The notes under the pieces were generated by a model, which was given only the letters and a program-made list of their open reading frames with translations, searched no databases and had not been told where the DNA came from. This document shows positions 33,102 to 40,689 of a stretch of DNA of 41,402 bases, in pieces. Each line of letters begins with the position of its first letter. The first letter of the stretch is position 1. The DNA comes from Methylotenera_A sp031417915 (GTDB lineage: Bacteria > Pseudomonadota > Gammaproteobacteria > Burkholderiales > Methylophilaceae). Both the position numbers and the translations under genes were made by a program. Location of the stretch: the NCBI GenBank assembly GCA_031417915.1, contig JANOWN010000015.1:1-41402 (forward strand), given 5' to 3'.

Positions 33102-33140
33102 ATGCTCTGCAAGCTAATATCCATGCGGTTTTCAGGGCAC
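33102..33140 (+). repeat. 39-bp palindromic repeat, diverged arms, conserved loop
   Basis: Arms ATGCTCTGCAAGCT and GGTTTTCAGGGCAC around the exact loop AATATCCATGC. It begins 13 bases after the nitroreductase stop and faces the convergent tetR gene. The loop is better conserved than the pairing. Confidence 0.75.
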
Positions 33141-33196
33141 CAATTTTCTATCCTTTACATTACATGTAATGTTGGTTAGATTTATTAAGCTATTTG

Positions 33197-33844
33197 TTAA
33201 GTGGTTGGCCAACTTTTCAAAGCCATTACAACGATTGCTATCAGCTCTTCTCGTGTTGCGCCGCTAGTGGCTTGCACCGACATACCCTGATGAACTGTTG
33301 CGATATATTTTGCTAGCTGTTTAGTATTCACTTTTGCTGCTAATTCCCCTTGTACTTTGGCTAGCTCAAAACGTTTAGTCAATGTATCTTCAAAGTTGCC
33401 TCTGTAAGCAATCAATTCTTGCTGAATGGCTAGTGAGCTTTGCCCGCAAGTTAGAGCGCCTTGCACAATCATGCAACCATTTGGTGTACTTTTATCACTA
33501 AAAAAATTAACTGCCTGCATCAAAAGAGTTTCAACTGCTTGGTGTGCTGTTGGCTCGTGCATAGCAGTACCGACAAAGGCAGCAGGCCCAGCAATATATT
33601 TAGCTAATGCCTTACGAAACAAGGCTTCTTTATTACCAAATGCTGCGTAAATACTTGGTTTGTTTATGCCGAGTGTTTCGGTGAGCTCTGTCATTGAGGC
33701 ACCTTCATAGCCGCGCGACCAAAATACTTTTAGTGCTTTATCTAGCGCTTCTTCTTGGTTGAATGCCAAGGGGCGACCGCGCGGTTTAGCTGGCAGCTTA
33801 ACAGGCATTTTTGCGGCTTGTTCGATTTTAACTGCATCATTCAT
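33197..33844 (-). CDS. TetR family transcriptional regulator
   Basis: 215 residues. A basic N-terminal extension (PVKLPAKPRGRPLAF) and the TetR helix-turn-helix at about 28-75 (ALDKALKVFWSRGYEGASMTELTETLGINKPSIYAAFGNKEALF). The ligand domain has a single GCMIVQGALTCG segment with two cysteines, typical of the AcrR/YxaF-like group. Divergent from the SDR gene, with two palindromic TACC-N4-GGTA operators in between; autorepression and control of the SDR cassette are expected. Confidence 0.93.
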   Translation of the reverse strand: MNDAVKIEQAAKMPVKLPAKPRGRPLAFNQEEALDKALKVFWSRGYEGASMTELTETLGINKPSIYAAFGNKEALFRKALAKYIAGPAAFVGTAMHEPTAHQAVETLLMQAVNFFSDKSTPNGCMIVQGALTCGQSSLAIQQELIAYRGNFEDTLTKRFELAKVQGELAAKVNTKQLAKYIATVHQGMSVQATSGATREELIAIVVMALKSWPTT

Positions 33845-33869
33845 ACATGATTATTACCCATTAAATTAT

Positions 33870-33893
33870 ATTTTGTACCGATAGGTACAAAAT
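33870..33893. promoter_or_regulatory. TetR operator 1
   Basis: ATTTTGTACC-GATA-GGTACAAAAT, a perfect 10-bp inverted repeat 26 bases from the tetR start and four bases before the -35 box of the SDR promoter. Confidence 0.8.
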
Positions 33894-33897
33894 AGTG

Positions 33898-33926
33898 TTG
33901 ACAAGTTATTTTAACTCAACTATTAT
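33898..33926 (+). promoter_or_regulatory. Sigma70 promoter of the SDR cassette
   Basis: -35 TTGACA (consensus), 17-base spacer, -10 TATTAT (33921-33926). Predicted start near 33933, inside operator 2. Confidence 0.8.
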
Positions 33927-33931
33927 TTATT

Positions 33932-33943
33932 TACCAGTTGGTA
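33932..33943. promoter_or_regulatory. TetR operator 2
   Basis: TACC-AGTT-GGTA shares the TACC-N4-GGTA core of operator 1 and covers the predicted transcription start, an ideal position for repression. Confidence 0.6.
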
Positions 33944-33969
33944 TATTAATATAAATTTAAGGATTAAAA

Positions 33970-34710
33970 ATGTCAACATCTACACAAAAAATAGCATTCA
34001 TCACTGGCGCAAATCGCGGTATTGGTTTTGAAACAGCCAAAGGTTTGGGCGTATTAGGCATTACAGTAGTCATTGGCGCACGCGATATCGCCAAAGGCGA
34101 AGCCGCCGCAAAAGAGTTGCAAGCGCTAGGCTATCAAGCTAGCGCCATTTATTATGATGCTAGCCAAGCAACATCAGCCAACAAGGTATTTGAGTATTTA
34201 AGCAAACATTACGGCAAGCTCGATATTTTGGTGAATAACGCGGGTATCTTGCAAGAGCCATTGATGGGCGGCAATAGCAGCTCAGTTAGCGCAGATATTT
34301 TGCAAAATACTTTTCAAACCAATTTATTTGCCGTGGTCACGTTAACGCAAAAATTACTACCATTAATTAAGCTAGCCCCCGCTGGCCGCATTGTGAATTT
34401 ATCTAGCGTGCTAGCTTCACTCACATTACACAGTATGGAAAAATCCCCAATTGACTCAGCTAAAGCATTTGCCTACAACGCCTCCAAAACTGCGCTCAAC
34501 GTATATACCGTGCATTTAGCGCATGAGCTAAGCGATACCAATATCAAAGTAAATTCAGCACATCCTGGCTGGGTAAAAACGGAGCTTGGCGGAGAAAATG
34601 CACCTATGGAATTAAAAGACGGCGGTAAAACCAGCGTGCAATTAGCCACATTAGATAGCAACGGCAAAACTGGCGGCTTCTTTCATTTGGGTGATGCTTT
34701 GCCTTGGTAA
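33970..34710 (+). CDS. Short-chain dehydrogenase/reductase
   Basis: 246 residues. NADP(H)-type Rossmann fold: TGANRGIG at 12-19, GARD at 37-40, NNAG at 89-92, catalytic Ser145/146, Tyr169 and Lys173 in YNASK, and HPGWVKTELGG. It resembles plant/bacterial carbonyl-reductase-like SDRs (closely related to human CBR1 by pattern). Substrate unknown. First gene of a TetR-controlled cassette with an alpha/beta hydrolase 50 bases downstream. Confidence 0.92.
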   Translation: MSTSTQKIAFITGANRGIGFETAKGLGVLGITVVIGARDIAKGEAAAKELQALGYQASAIYYDASQATSANKVFEYLSKHYGKLDILVNNAGILQEPLMGGNSSSVSADILQNTFQTNLFAVVTLTQKLLPLIKLAPAGRIVNLSSVLASLTLHSMEKSPIDSAKAFAYNASKTALNVYTVHLAHELSDTNIKVNSAHPGWVKTELGGENAPMELKDGGKTSVQLATLDSNGKTGGFFHLGDALPW

Positions 34711-34760
34711 ATTTATTTAGCCGTGATGCACTTGAAACTTAATTAGAAAAGGACATAAAT

Positions 34761-35615
34761 ATGCAAGATTTATCCAAAATTGGCGAAGTATCACATATTC
34801 AAATAGACGGGAGCAAAACTCTACGATTTTTAAAAACGGGCACTGGTGCGCCGTTGATTCTGCTTCATACCATTCGCACGCAGCTGGATTATTTTCAAGA
34901 GGTGATTCCATTGCTTGCGCAGCATTACACGGTTTATGCAGTGGACCTGCCTGGACATGGCTACTCATCCATTGACAACAAGGCCAACTACGATGAACCG
35001 TACTTCCGCAGTGCAGTTATTGCTTTTATAGAGAAACTTGATTTGCGGGAGGTGACTTTGGTTGGCGAATCCATTGGCGCTGTTTTAGCACTGACTGTTG
35101 CCAGCGCATTGCCTGAACGTATCAAGTCCGTAGTTTCATCCAATACTTATGACTATGACACGCGCTATGCAGATGGTGTGCGCCGTGGCAATTTTATTGC
35201 TAACTTCATCCTTGGTCAGTTTGCTATCCCAGTTTTTGGAGCAGTGTTTGCGGTTATGGAAAACAAACCATTACTTGGCCTCATCATGCGTGGTGGACTG
35301 CGGATGAAGCGTTGGATGCCCAATCAATTACTCACTGAATTTAATCGCGCTGGATATCGCAAAGGTTACCGTTATGTAGAGCGCAACGTCTTCGCCAACT
35401 GGCGTTCATGGGGCAAGGCCCAGTCTATGTATGCAGCGGTAAAAGCGCCTGTCAAACTCATATATGGTGAACATGATTGGTCAACATTGGTTGAACGCAA
35501 ACGAACCGCAAAAGAACTTGGTGGAGTAGCGATAACCACCGTAGCCAACACTGGACATTTTGCCTTTGTTGATAACCCGAACACACTGGTCGAACTTGTA
35601 TTATCCATTCATTAA
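34761..35615 (+). CDS. Alpha/beta hydrolase
   Basis: 284 residues. Catalytic triad Ser104 (VGESIGAV), Asp239 (GEHDW) and His266 (NTGHFAF), with the oxyanion-hole region LILLHTIRT. The cap (about 130-220) is rich in aromatic and arginine residues. Esterase, lactonase or epoxide-hydrolase-like roles are all possible. Shine-Dalgarno AAAAGGA. Base composition is a little richer in GC than in the neighbouring SDR gene, which may mark separate acquisition. Confidence 0.9.
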   Translation: MQDLSKIGEVSHIQIDGSKTLRFLKTGTGAPLILLHTIRTQLDYFQEVIPLLAQHYTVYAVDLPGHGYSSIDNKANYDEPYFRSAVIAFIEKLDLREVTLVGESIGAVLALTVASALPERIKSVVSSNTYDYDTRYADGVRRGNFIANFILGQFAIPVFGAVFAVMENKPLLGLIMRGGLRMKRWMPNQLLTEFNRAGYRKGYRYVERNVFANWRSWGKAQSMYAAVKAPVKLIYGEHDWSTLVERKRTAKELGGVAITTVANTGHFAFVDNPNTLVELVLSIH

Positions 35616-35632
35616 CACAAGAGATTAAACTC

Positions 35633-35869
35633 ATGGCAAGTAAAATCGCATACCGATATCGTGCTGTGCTTTTCGCGCTCATTATGTCGGCAAGCACGGC
35701 ATTGATTGTATCTGGCATCATCATTTATCTGCGCATTCAGCCTCATACAGATTTTATTGACGTGTGGCTTGGGGCGTTTATCACCGCATGGCCTATTGTG
35801 TTTGCGGCGATTTTAATTATTGCGCCTCTATTCAATAAGTTATTGAATTTTTTTGTAGAAGATCATTAG
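35633..35869 (+). CDS. Small DUF2798-like membrane protein
   Basis: 78 residues, two membrane helices (about 9-31 and 43-68) with the pattern ALIMSASTALIVSG and FITAWPIVFAAILIIAP, matching the DUF2798 family of unknown function that often accompanies TetR- or LysR-controlled oxidoreductases. 17 bases after the hydrolase gene. Last gene of the cassette; a palindromic repeat with a long T run follows. Confidence 0.75.
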   Translation: MASKIAYRYRAVLFALIMSASTALIVSGIIIYLRIQPHTDFIDVWLGAFITAWPIVFAAILIIAPLFNKLLNFFVEDH

Positions 35870-35926
35870 TGCTGTCAGTCATACTGGTAACACATTTTTT
35901 TTAAATACAATAAGTTTTAAAATTGA

Positions 35927-35965
35927 TGCCCTGCAAGCCAATATCTATGCGGCTTGCAGGGCATG
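35927..35965 (+). repeat. 39-bp palindromic repeat, perfect copy, terminator-like
   Basis: Arms ATGCCCTGCAAGCC and GGCTTGCAGGGCAT pair over all 14 positions around loop AATATCTATGC, and eight T-rich bases follow (GTTTTTTT). It can terminate the SDR-hydrolase-DUF2798 transcript, and is the best-preserved member of the family. Confidence 0.9.
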
Positions 35966-36121
35966 TTTTTTTGCGCGCTACAAAATTGAATCAAAAAGTA
36001 ATTTTTTTAAATAAAATCTCAGCGGTTTAACTATAGCAATTAAGCGCTGAAACTTAACTTAATGGCGCGCGTCTGATAAACTGTTGGATTATTTAATTTA
36101 AACACTTTTTAGGGCAAAACC

Positions 36122-36493
36122 ATGGCAGTAGTCACATTAACCAAAGCAAATTTTAAAGATACCATTGAAAAAAACAATTTCGTGATTGTTGATTTTTGGG
36201 CGCCATGGTGCGAGCCCTGTGTGGAATTTACGCCAACTTTTAAAGCGGTTTCAGAGAATCATCCTGATATTGTGTTTGGCATTGTAGATACCGAAGCCGA
36301 TCCGGAAATTAGTGCCTATTTTGAGGTGAATCAAATTCCTGGCATTTTAATTGTTCGTGATCAAGCCGGTATTCATACGCAAATTGGTGAAATTGGTGCT
36401 GCCGCGCTAGAAGAAATTATTAAATGGGCGCGTGAACGTGACATGACGGCGGTGCATGAGCATTACCAAGCAGAAGCAAACAAGAAACACTAA
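36122..36493 (+). CDS. Thioredoxin family protein with WCEPC active site
   Basis: 123 residues. Thioredoxin fold: VIVDFWAPWCEPCVEF (CxxC at about 30-33 with Glu-Pro in place of Gly-Pro) and the cis-proline IPG near 76. The C-terminal tail is extended and charged (RERDMTAVHEHYQAEANKKH). The Glu next to the first cysteine should shift its redox potential and pKa (inference). Monocistronic between a palindromic repeat and its own strong terminator. Confidence 0.9.
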   Translation: MAVVTLTKANFKDTIEKNNFVIVDFWAPWCEPCVEFTPTFKAVSENHPDIVFGIVDTEADPEISAYFEVNQIPGILIVRDQAGIHTQIGEIGAAALEEIIKWARERDMTAVHEHYQAEANKKH

Positions 36494-36503
36494 ATTTTAA
36501 AAC

Positions 36504-36533
36504 AAAAAAAGCCACGCATTGCGTGGCTTTTTT
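36504..36533 (+). terminator. Bidirectional terminator after the thioredoxin-like gene
   Basis: Stem GCCACGC-ATT-GCGTGGC flanked by seven A and seven T residues, so it ends both the thioredoxin-like gene and the convergent membrane-protein gene. Confidence 0.92.
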
Positions 36534-36559
36534 ATGCTTATAATTTTAAGTCTTTTGCA

Positions 36560-36928
36560 CTATAGGCTGCCAGTGGTTACAAACCTAAAAACATAATATG
36601 CCCCAATCGCCATCATAATATACATGGGGATATTGCCAGACTTTTTGCTCTCGTTCGGGTTGGTCGATGACATCATACGGTTCATTAACCATAGCGCAAA
36701 AATGATCACGGGGATAAACATCATGCGCGTGGTGGATTCGAACAACCATGCAATCGCCGTTTTTAACCAGCCTTCATCTTTAAAAAACTCCATTGCAATG
36801 CCGGCTAAGCCGACTAGCATTAAAATCATACCAACTGCAGAAATGATGGTTTTTAGCGGCGTATCGGCTTTAATGTCAGCATTTTTAGCGTATTTATTCG
36901 GTTCTTTTTTTAGCGGAGCAGCCATCAT
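36560..36928 (-). CDS. Small integral membrane protein of unknown function
   Basis: 122 residues with three hydrophobic segments (about 26-46, 60-82 and 98-117) and a charged N terminus (PLKKEPNKYAKNADIKAD). Methionine-rich second and third helices. I do not recognise the family. AAAGGG lies four to seven bases before the paired ATG codons, so either could start. It follows nlpD by 32 bases and may belong to the surE-pcm-nlpD transcript, where rpoS sits in many relatives. Confidence 0.65.
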   Translation of the reverse strand: MMAAPLKKEPNKYAKNADIKADTPLKTIISAVGMILMLVGLAGIAMEFFKDEGWLKTAIAWLFESTTRMMFIPVIIFALWLMNRMMSSTNPNESKKSGNIPMYIMMAIGAYYVFRFVTTGSL

Positions 36929-36960
36929 TAATCCCTTTAATATTGCTTAGTAATCAGATG

Positions 36961-37965
36961 CTAATTGAGATACTTGGCTGGGTCAACCGATTTACCCAAG
37001 CGGCGAATCTCAAAATGTAGTTTAACCGAATTAGCATCAGTATTGCCCATTTCGGCAATTTTTTGGCCCGCCGCTACCGTTTGGCCTTCTTTCACCACAA
37101 TTTTGCTGTTGTGCGCATATACCGATAAATAAGTTTTGTTGTGCTTAACAATCACTAATTTGCCATAGCCGCGCAAATCAGCTCCGCTGTAAATTACCTT
37201 GCCAGCGCTGGCAGCATTAATCGCTTGGCCTGTACTGCCGCCAATATCAATGCCTTTATTGGTAGCCTCGTTAAAATTAGCAGTGATTTTGCCTTGCGTA
37301 GGCCAGCTCCATGCCATTGCCTCGTCACCAGTTGCCGTGTCAGCTGGTTTAGCTTCGGCAGGCTTGGTTTCTGTTGGTTTTACGTCTATAGTTTTAACAT
37401 CAGTAGGTTTTGCGCCAATTGGTTTGGGTGTAGTACGGTTTAGCGCTTCTATGCTGTATGGCTCACGCAGTGCTTTTGGCTCACTAATCACTGGCGTGAC
37501 GACAGAGACTATTGGCTTTTCACTACTTATAGGCTTATCGCTAACTACTTGTTTGTCTCCAGTAACAGCAGGTTCCGTTTTCATTGGCGTAATTACCACG
37601 CCATCATCCAAACCATCACCTACGCCGTTATTGGCTTGTGGCGCAGTTGCTGGTTTAACTTTAAAGCTGCTTAAATCTATTTTTTGGCCAATTTTAATAG
37701 GGTAGGGCGCGACAATGTTATTGGCAACTGCAATTTCTTTGTAATCCACGCCATATTCCAAACCAATGCCAAACAGCGTATCGCCTTTTTTAACGACATG
37801 GCTATCAGGCCGCCAATCTTTGCCTGCATCAGTATTTTTAAGTACAGGTTTTATCACCGCTGGTTTTGGTCTGGAGTCAGGCATGCGATCTATTACAGGT
37901 GCTGGCGGGTTGCTTTCACAAGCGGCTAGCAATAAAATCAATAAGAAAACGATGGGTCCGCGCAT
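36961..37965 (-). CDS. nlpD: NlpD-like lipoprotein, murein hydrolase activator
   Basis: 334 residues. Lipobox LLAAC with lipidated Cys16; LysM peptidoglycan-binding domain about 55-98 (HVVKKGDTLFGIG ... PYPIKIGQKIDL); Pro/Thr/Lys-rich repeats about 115-215 (KPTDVKTIDVKPTETKPAEAKPADT style); C-terminal M23 domain. The zinc ligands are lost: the HxxxD site reads NKGID and the HLH site KLHFEIR, so it should activate amidases rather than cut. Its ATG overlaps the pcm stop by one base. Confidence 0.92.
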   Translation of the reverse strand: MRGPIVFLLILLLAACESNPPAPVIDRMPDSRPKPAVIKPVLKNTDAGKDWRPDSHVVKKGDTLFGIGLEYGVDYKEIAVANNIVAPYPIKIGQKIDLSSFKVKPATAPQANNGVGDGLDDGVVITPMKTEPAVTGDKQVVSDKPISSEKPIVSVVTPVISEPKALREPYSIEALNRTTPKPIGAKPTDVKTIDVKPTETKPAEAKPADTATGDEAMAWSWPTQGKITANFNEATNKGIDIGGSTGQAINAASAGKVIYSGADLRGYGKLVIVKHNKTYLSVYAHNSKIVVKEGQTVAAGQKIAEMGNTDANSVKLHFEIRRLGKSVDPAKYLN

Positions 37966-38648
37966 TAACTGACTCCACCTAATAAAGGCACAAATTTTAC
38001 TGGCTCTAGCTTAGTTTGTTTGTAATCGTTTTCAGAGTTGATATTTGTCCGCTCAATCAAGTGCAAAACCTGTGTAGATGTACCAACTGGGATTACCATG
38101 CGCCCGCCAATGGCCAGTTGTGCGAGCAATTCTTGCGGCACATGGCTAGCGGCTGCTGTCACAATAATGCCGTCGAAAGGCGCGTATTCATTGAGCCCCA
38201 GGCTGCCATCAGCATGATCTAATTTCACGTTGTTACATTTAAGCGTGCGCAAATGGCCGCGCGCTTTCATGACTAACGGGCGAATGCGTTCTACCGATAA
38301 TACTTCTTTTGCAACGCGCGACAATATTGCCGTTTGGTAACCGCAGCCCGTTCCAATTTCTAACACTTTATTCAACTGTTTGCCGTTGCGTAAAATCTCG
38401 GTCATGCGCGCCACAATATAAGGCTGTGAGATAGTTTGCGCAAATCCAATTGGCAGCGAAACATCTTCATAAGCGCGCGTTGATAGTGCATCATCTACAA
38501 AAATATGACGTGGAATCTCACCCATAGCATGCAACACCACTTCATCACTAATACCTTGTTCACGCAGACGCACCAACATGCGCTCTCGTGTGCGCAATGA
38601 TGTCATGCCAATGCCAGTTTTGCTGGTGGTCGGTTTTAGTAAGGCCAT
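37965..38648 (-). CDS. pcm: Protein-L-isoaspartate O-methyltransferase
   Basis: 227 residues. SAM-dependent repair of isoaspartyl residues. SAM site VLEIGTGCGYQTAIL, family motifs VDDALSTRAYEDVSLPIGFAQTIS and VTAAASHVPQEL. One base separates it from surE, and it overlaps nlpD: the conserved stationary-phase surE-pcm-nlpD operon. Confidence 0.96.
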   Translation of the reverse strand: MALLKPTTSKTGIGMTSLRTRERMLVRLREQGISDEVVLHAMGEIPRHIFVDDALSTRAYEDVSLPIGFAQTISQPYIVARMTEILRNGKQLNKVLEIGTGCGYQTAILSRVAKEVLSVERIRPLVMKARGHLRTLKCNNVKLDHADGSLGLNEYAPFDGIIVTAAASHVPQELLAQLAIGGRMVIPVGTSTQVLHLIERTNINSENDYKQTKLEPVKFVPLLGGVS

Positions 38649-38649
38649 A

Positions 38650-39399
38650 TTATTTTGTCTTATCTAGCCAATCGCGCAGCTCGACTAACTTGGTGTGCTC
38701 GGTTAAATCTACTTGAATGGGCGTAATTGATACAAAGTTGTTCTCTATCGCATAAAAATCGGTGCCTTTGCCGCCATCATTTGGCTTGCCTGCCGCGCCC
38801 ACCCAATACACCGTTTCGTTACGTGGCGTTTTAAGTTTGATGACGGGCTCTGCCTTATGGCGCTTGCCTAGGCGCGTCACCATGCTGCGATGAATTTGCT
38901 CATAAGGTAAATCTGGTACGTTAACGTTAAGCAACATGGGGGAAGGAAAGCCATGCTGTTGATAATGTTGTACTAGCTCGACAATTACAAGTGCAGCGCT
39001 TTCAAAATGGGTGGCGTTATGCTGCGACATAGAAACTGCAATCGATGGAATATCCAGCAAAAAGCCCTCCATCGCCGCCGCTACTGTGCCGCTATAAATA
39101 GTGTCGTCACCCATATTTGCGCCATCGTTAATGCCCGAAATCACCATGTCAGGCATTTCATCCATTAAGCCAGTTAGCGCAATATGCACGCAATCTGTCG
39201 GTGTGCCGTTAACATAAAAAAAGCCGTTGCTGGCTTTTTTAACGCTAAGTGGACGGTCTAGCGTGAGCGAATTGCTAGCCCCGCTACGGTTACGCTCTGG
39301 CGCAACGACGGTAATATCGGCAATTTTAGCTAAATGCTCAGCTAAAATATTCAGCCCTGGCGCAAAATAGCCATCGTCGTTAGAAATGAGTATTTTCAT
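38650..39399 (-). CDS. surE: 5'/3'-nucleotidase SurE
   Basis: 249 residues. Metal-dependent nucleoside monophosphatase. Metal site NDDG at 7-10 and the SGAS loop near 43; VISGINDGANMGDDTIYSGTVAAAMEG in the middle. First gene of surE-pcm-nlpD. A TATAAT (minus strand 39440-39435) lies 36 bases before the start and may be its -10; the -35 region overlaps an inverted-repeat arm. Confidence 0.96.
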   Translation of the reverse strand: MKILISNDDGYFAPGLNILAEHLAKIADITVVAPERNRSGASNSLTLDRPLSVKKASNGFFYVNGTPTDCVHIALTGLMDEMPDMVISGINDGANMGDDTIYSGTVAAAMEGFLLDIPSIAVSMSQHNATHFESAALVIVELVQHYQQHGFPSPMLLNVNVPDLPYEQIHRSMVTRLGKRHKAEPVIKLKTPRNETVYWVGAAGKPNDGGKGTDFYAIENNFVSITPIQVDLTEHTKLVELRDWLDKTK

Positions 39400-39449
39400 A
39401 CGTGAGTTAGAGGGCGAAGTATTTTCATCCTTTTATTATAATTGAAGCA

Positions 39450-39610
39450 GCCTTAATGTTTTATCAATTCATGTGATTTTCACGCAGGATTTTGTTTTGT
39501 AGTGTTGTTTTGTGAAGAAGTGACGTAGTGATTCATACATCCGACTGAACAAAGCGGCAATACGGAACAAAAAACAAGTGAGGGCGCATGAATTGATGAA
39601 ATGTTAAGGC
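39450..39610. repeat. Inverted repeat with 24-base imperfect arms bounding a 161-bp segment
   Basis: GCCTTAATG...TTCATG (39450-39473) and its inverted partner (39587-39610) match at 21 of 24 positions; about 113 bases lie between. The right arm runs over the stop codon of the DUF2069 gene. The interior has no reading frame of note. Compatible with a small non-autonomous element or a large 3' RNA fold. Confidence 0.55.
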
Positions 39611-39957
39611 GACTTATTGGGCGGCTTGCGCGTGAGTTTTGCGTAATAAATTGCACACATAAAAAATGTTAGCGTTAAAGTCACTTCTAGCAGCGCTAAT
39701 TTGGCAGATAAGCCATTATCTGACCAAGCTCGCACGCAACCTTCGGTAAAATACAACAATATAAACATGCTGGCCCACTGATAGGTGTAACGTTTGCCTT
39801 TAAGTATGCCAAATAGTGGTAATAACAACGGCACCGCTTTAAGTATAAGCAACGAACCACCAGGCTTAAGTGGCGCCAATACTGCCTCCCACGCTAGGCA
39901 TAAAAAAATTAGCACGATGAGGCTAGCACCCGCACCAAGCTTTAAGTAGTGAATCAC
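39604..39957 (-). CDS. DUF2069 membrane protein
   Basis: 117 residues with four membrane helices. Family pattern visible: LAWEAVLAPLKPGGSLLILKAVPLLLPLFG, then GKRYTYQWASMFILLYFTEGCVRAWSD. Function unknown; in betaproteobacteria it commonly follows wrbA. Starts within the stop of the HugZ-like gene (four-base overlap). Confidence 0.85.
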   Translation of the reverse strand: MIHYLKLGAGASLIVLIFLCLAWEAVLAPLKPGGSLLILKAVPLLLPLFGILKGKRYTYQWASMFILLYFTEGCVRAWSDNGLSAKLALLEVTLTLTFFMCAIYYAKLTRKPPNKSP

Positions 39958-40679
39958 GCGCGAGCTACTTTGCTTAAAACCACAAACGCCATGCGGGCAG
40001 AGTTGGCATCAAATATTGGCGATTCAAAATTAAAGCGTAAAATTTGTATCGCATCTTCAATCACCGCTTTAATATCAAAGCCTTCACTATCTATACCAAT
40101 TAAATCAACCGCTTGCGGGTATACGCTATAAAAATAGGCACAATATTGCATTAAGCTATCTGTATGGTCGGCATTCATGTGCTCAATCATGCTGGTTTCT
40201 AGTTGCGCGATTGTATTGTTAGCGCTGGTAAATTCATCATTATTTAGCTCGCTGCCTTGCAGCCAGCCCATTTTGCCAAAGCCCGCAATATAGCGCGCGT
40301 GGGCGATGTTGATGCGGTAAAGCTGAAAGTCGTGCATGGCAAAATAACCAACAGAATCAGGAAAATAACGGCTGTAGCGCGCCATCAAATCAGCGTCATT
40401 TTTGTCGAGTTGTTCCGCTTGGCCAATCAGCGTTAAACGGCCATTGGCATGCAAATCTTCCGCGCCTGCAAACACCAGTAGCGACACTTTTGGATTGGCG
40501 ATGATGTTTTTGGTGTGCTCTGCAATTGTAGAAATCAACACAATTGGCTGGCAATCGTGACCCAGCACAAACGGCATTACAGAGCCAAATGGATAGCCAT
40601 CAAACTTACTCGAAAAACTCGATAAAACACCGCTGCGCGTACTGCGTAAAAACTGTCGCGCTTCTTGGGCTAAATTCAT
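39954..40679 (-). CDS. HugZ-like heme-utilization/pyridoxamine oxidase-fold protein
   Basis: 241 residues. N-terminal FMN-binding split barrel (about 8-150: STRSGVLSSFSSKFDGYPFGSVMPF, PKVSLLVF, GRLTLIGQAE, YFPDSVGYFAMHDFQLYRI) and a C-terminal DUF2470 domain (about 160-240: MIEHMNADHTDSLMQYC). Relatives bind haem and degrade it (HugZ) or act as flavin reductases. Ten bases after wrbA. Confidence 0.88.
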   Translation of the reverse strand: MNLAQEARQFLRSTRSGVLSSFSSKFDGYPFGSVMPFVLGHDCQPIVLISTIAEHTKNIIANPKVSLLVFAGAEDLHANGRLTLIGQAEQLDKNDADLMARYSRYFPDSVGYFAMHDFQLYRINIAHARYIAGFGKMGWLQGSELNNDEFTSANNTIAQLETSMIEHMNADHTDSLMQYCAYFYSVYPQAVDLIGIDSEGFDIKAVIEDAIQILRFNFESPIFDANSARMAFVVLSKVARA

Positions 40680-40689
40680 GCAAGCAAGC

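Noticed and set aside
37199..37705. 168-residue plus-strand frame opposite nlpD
   Set aside because: Arises from the repetitive Pro/Lys/Thr codons of the NlpD linker; hydrophobic by codon complement only.
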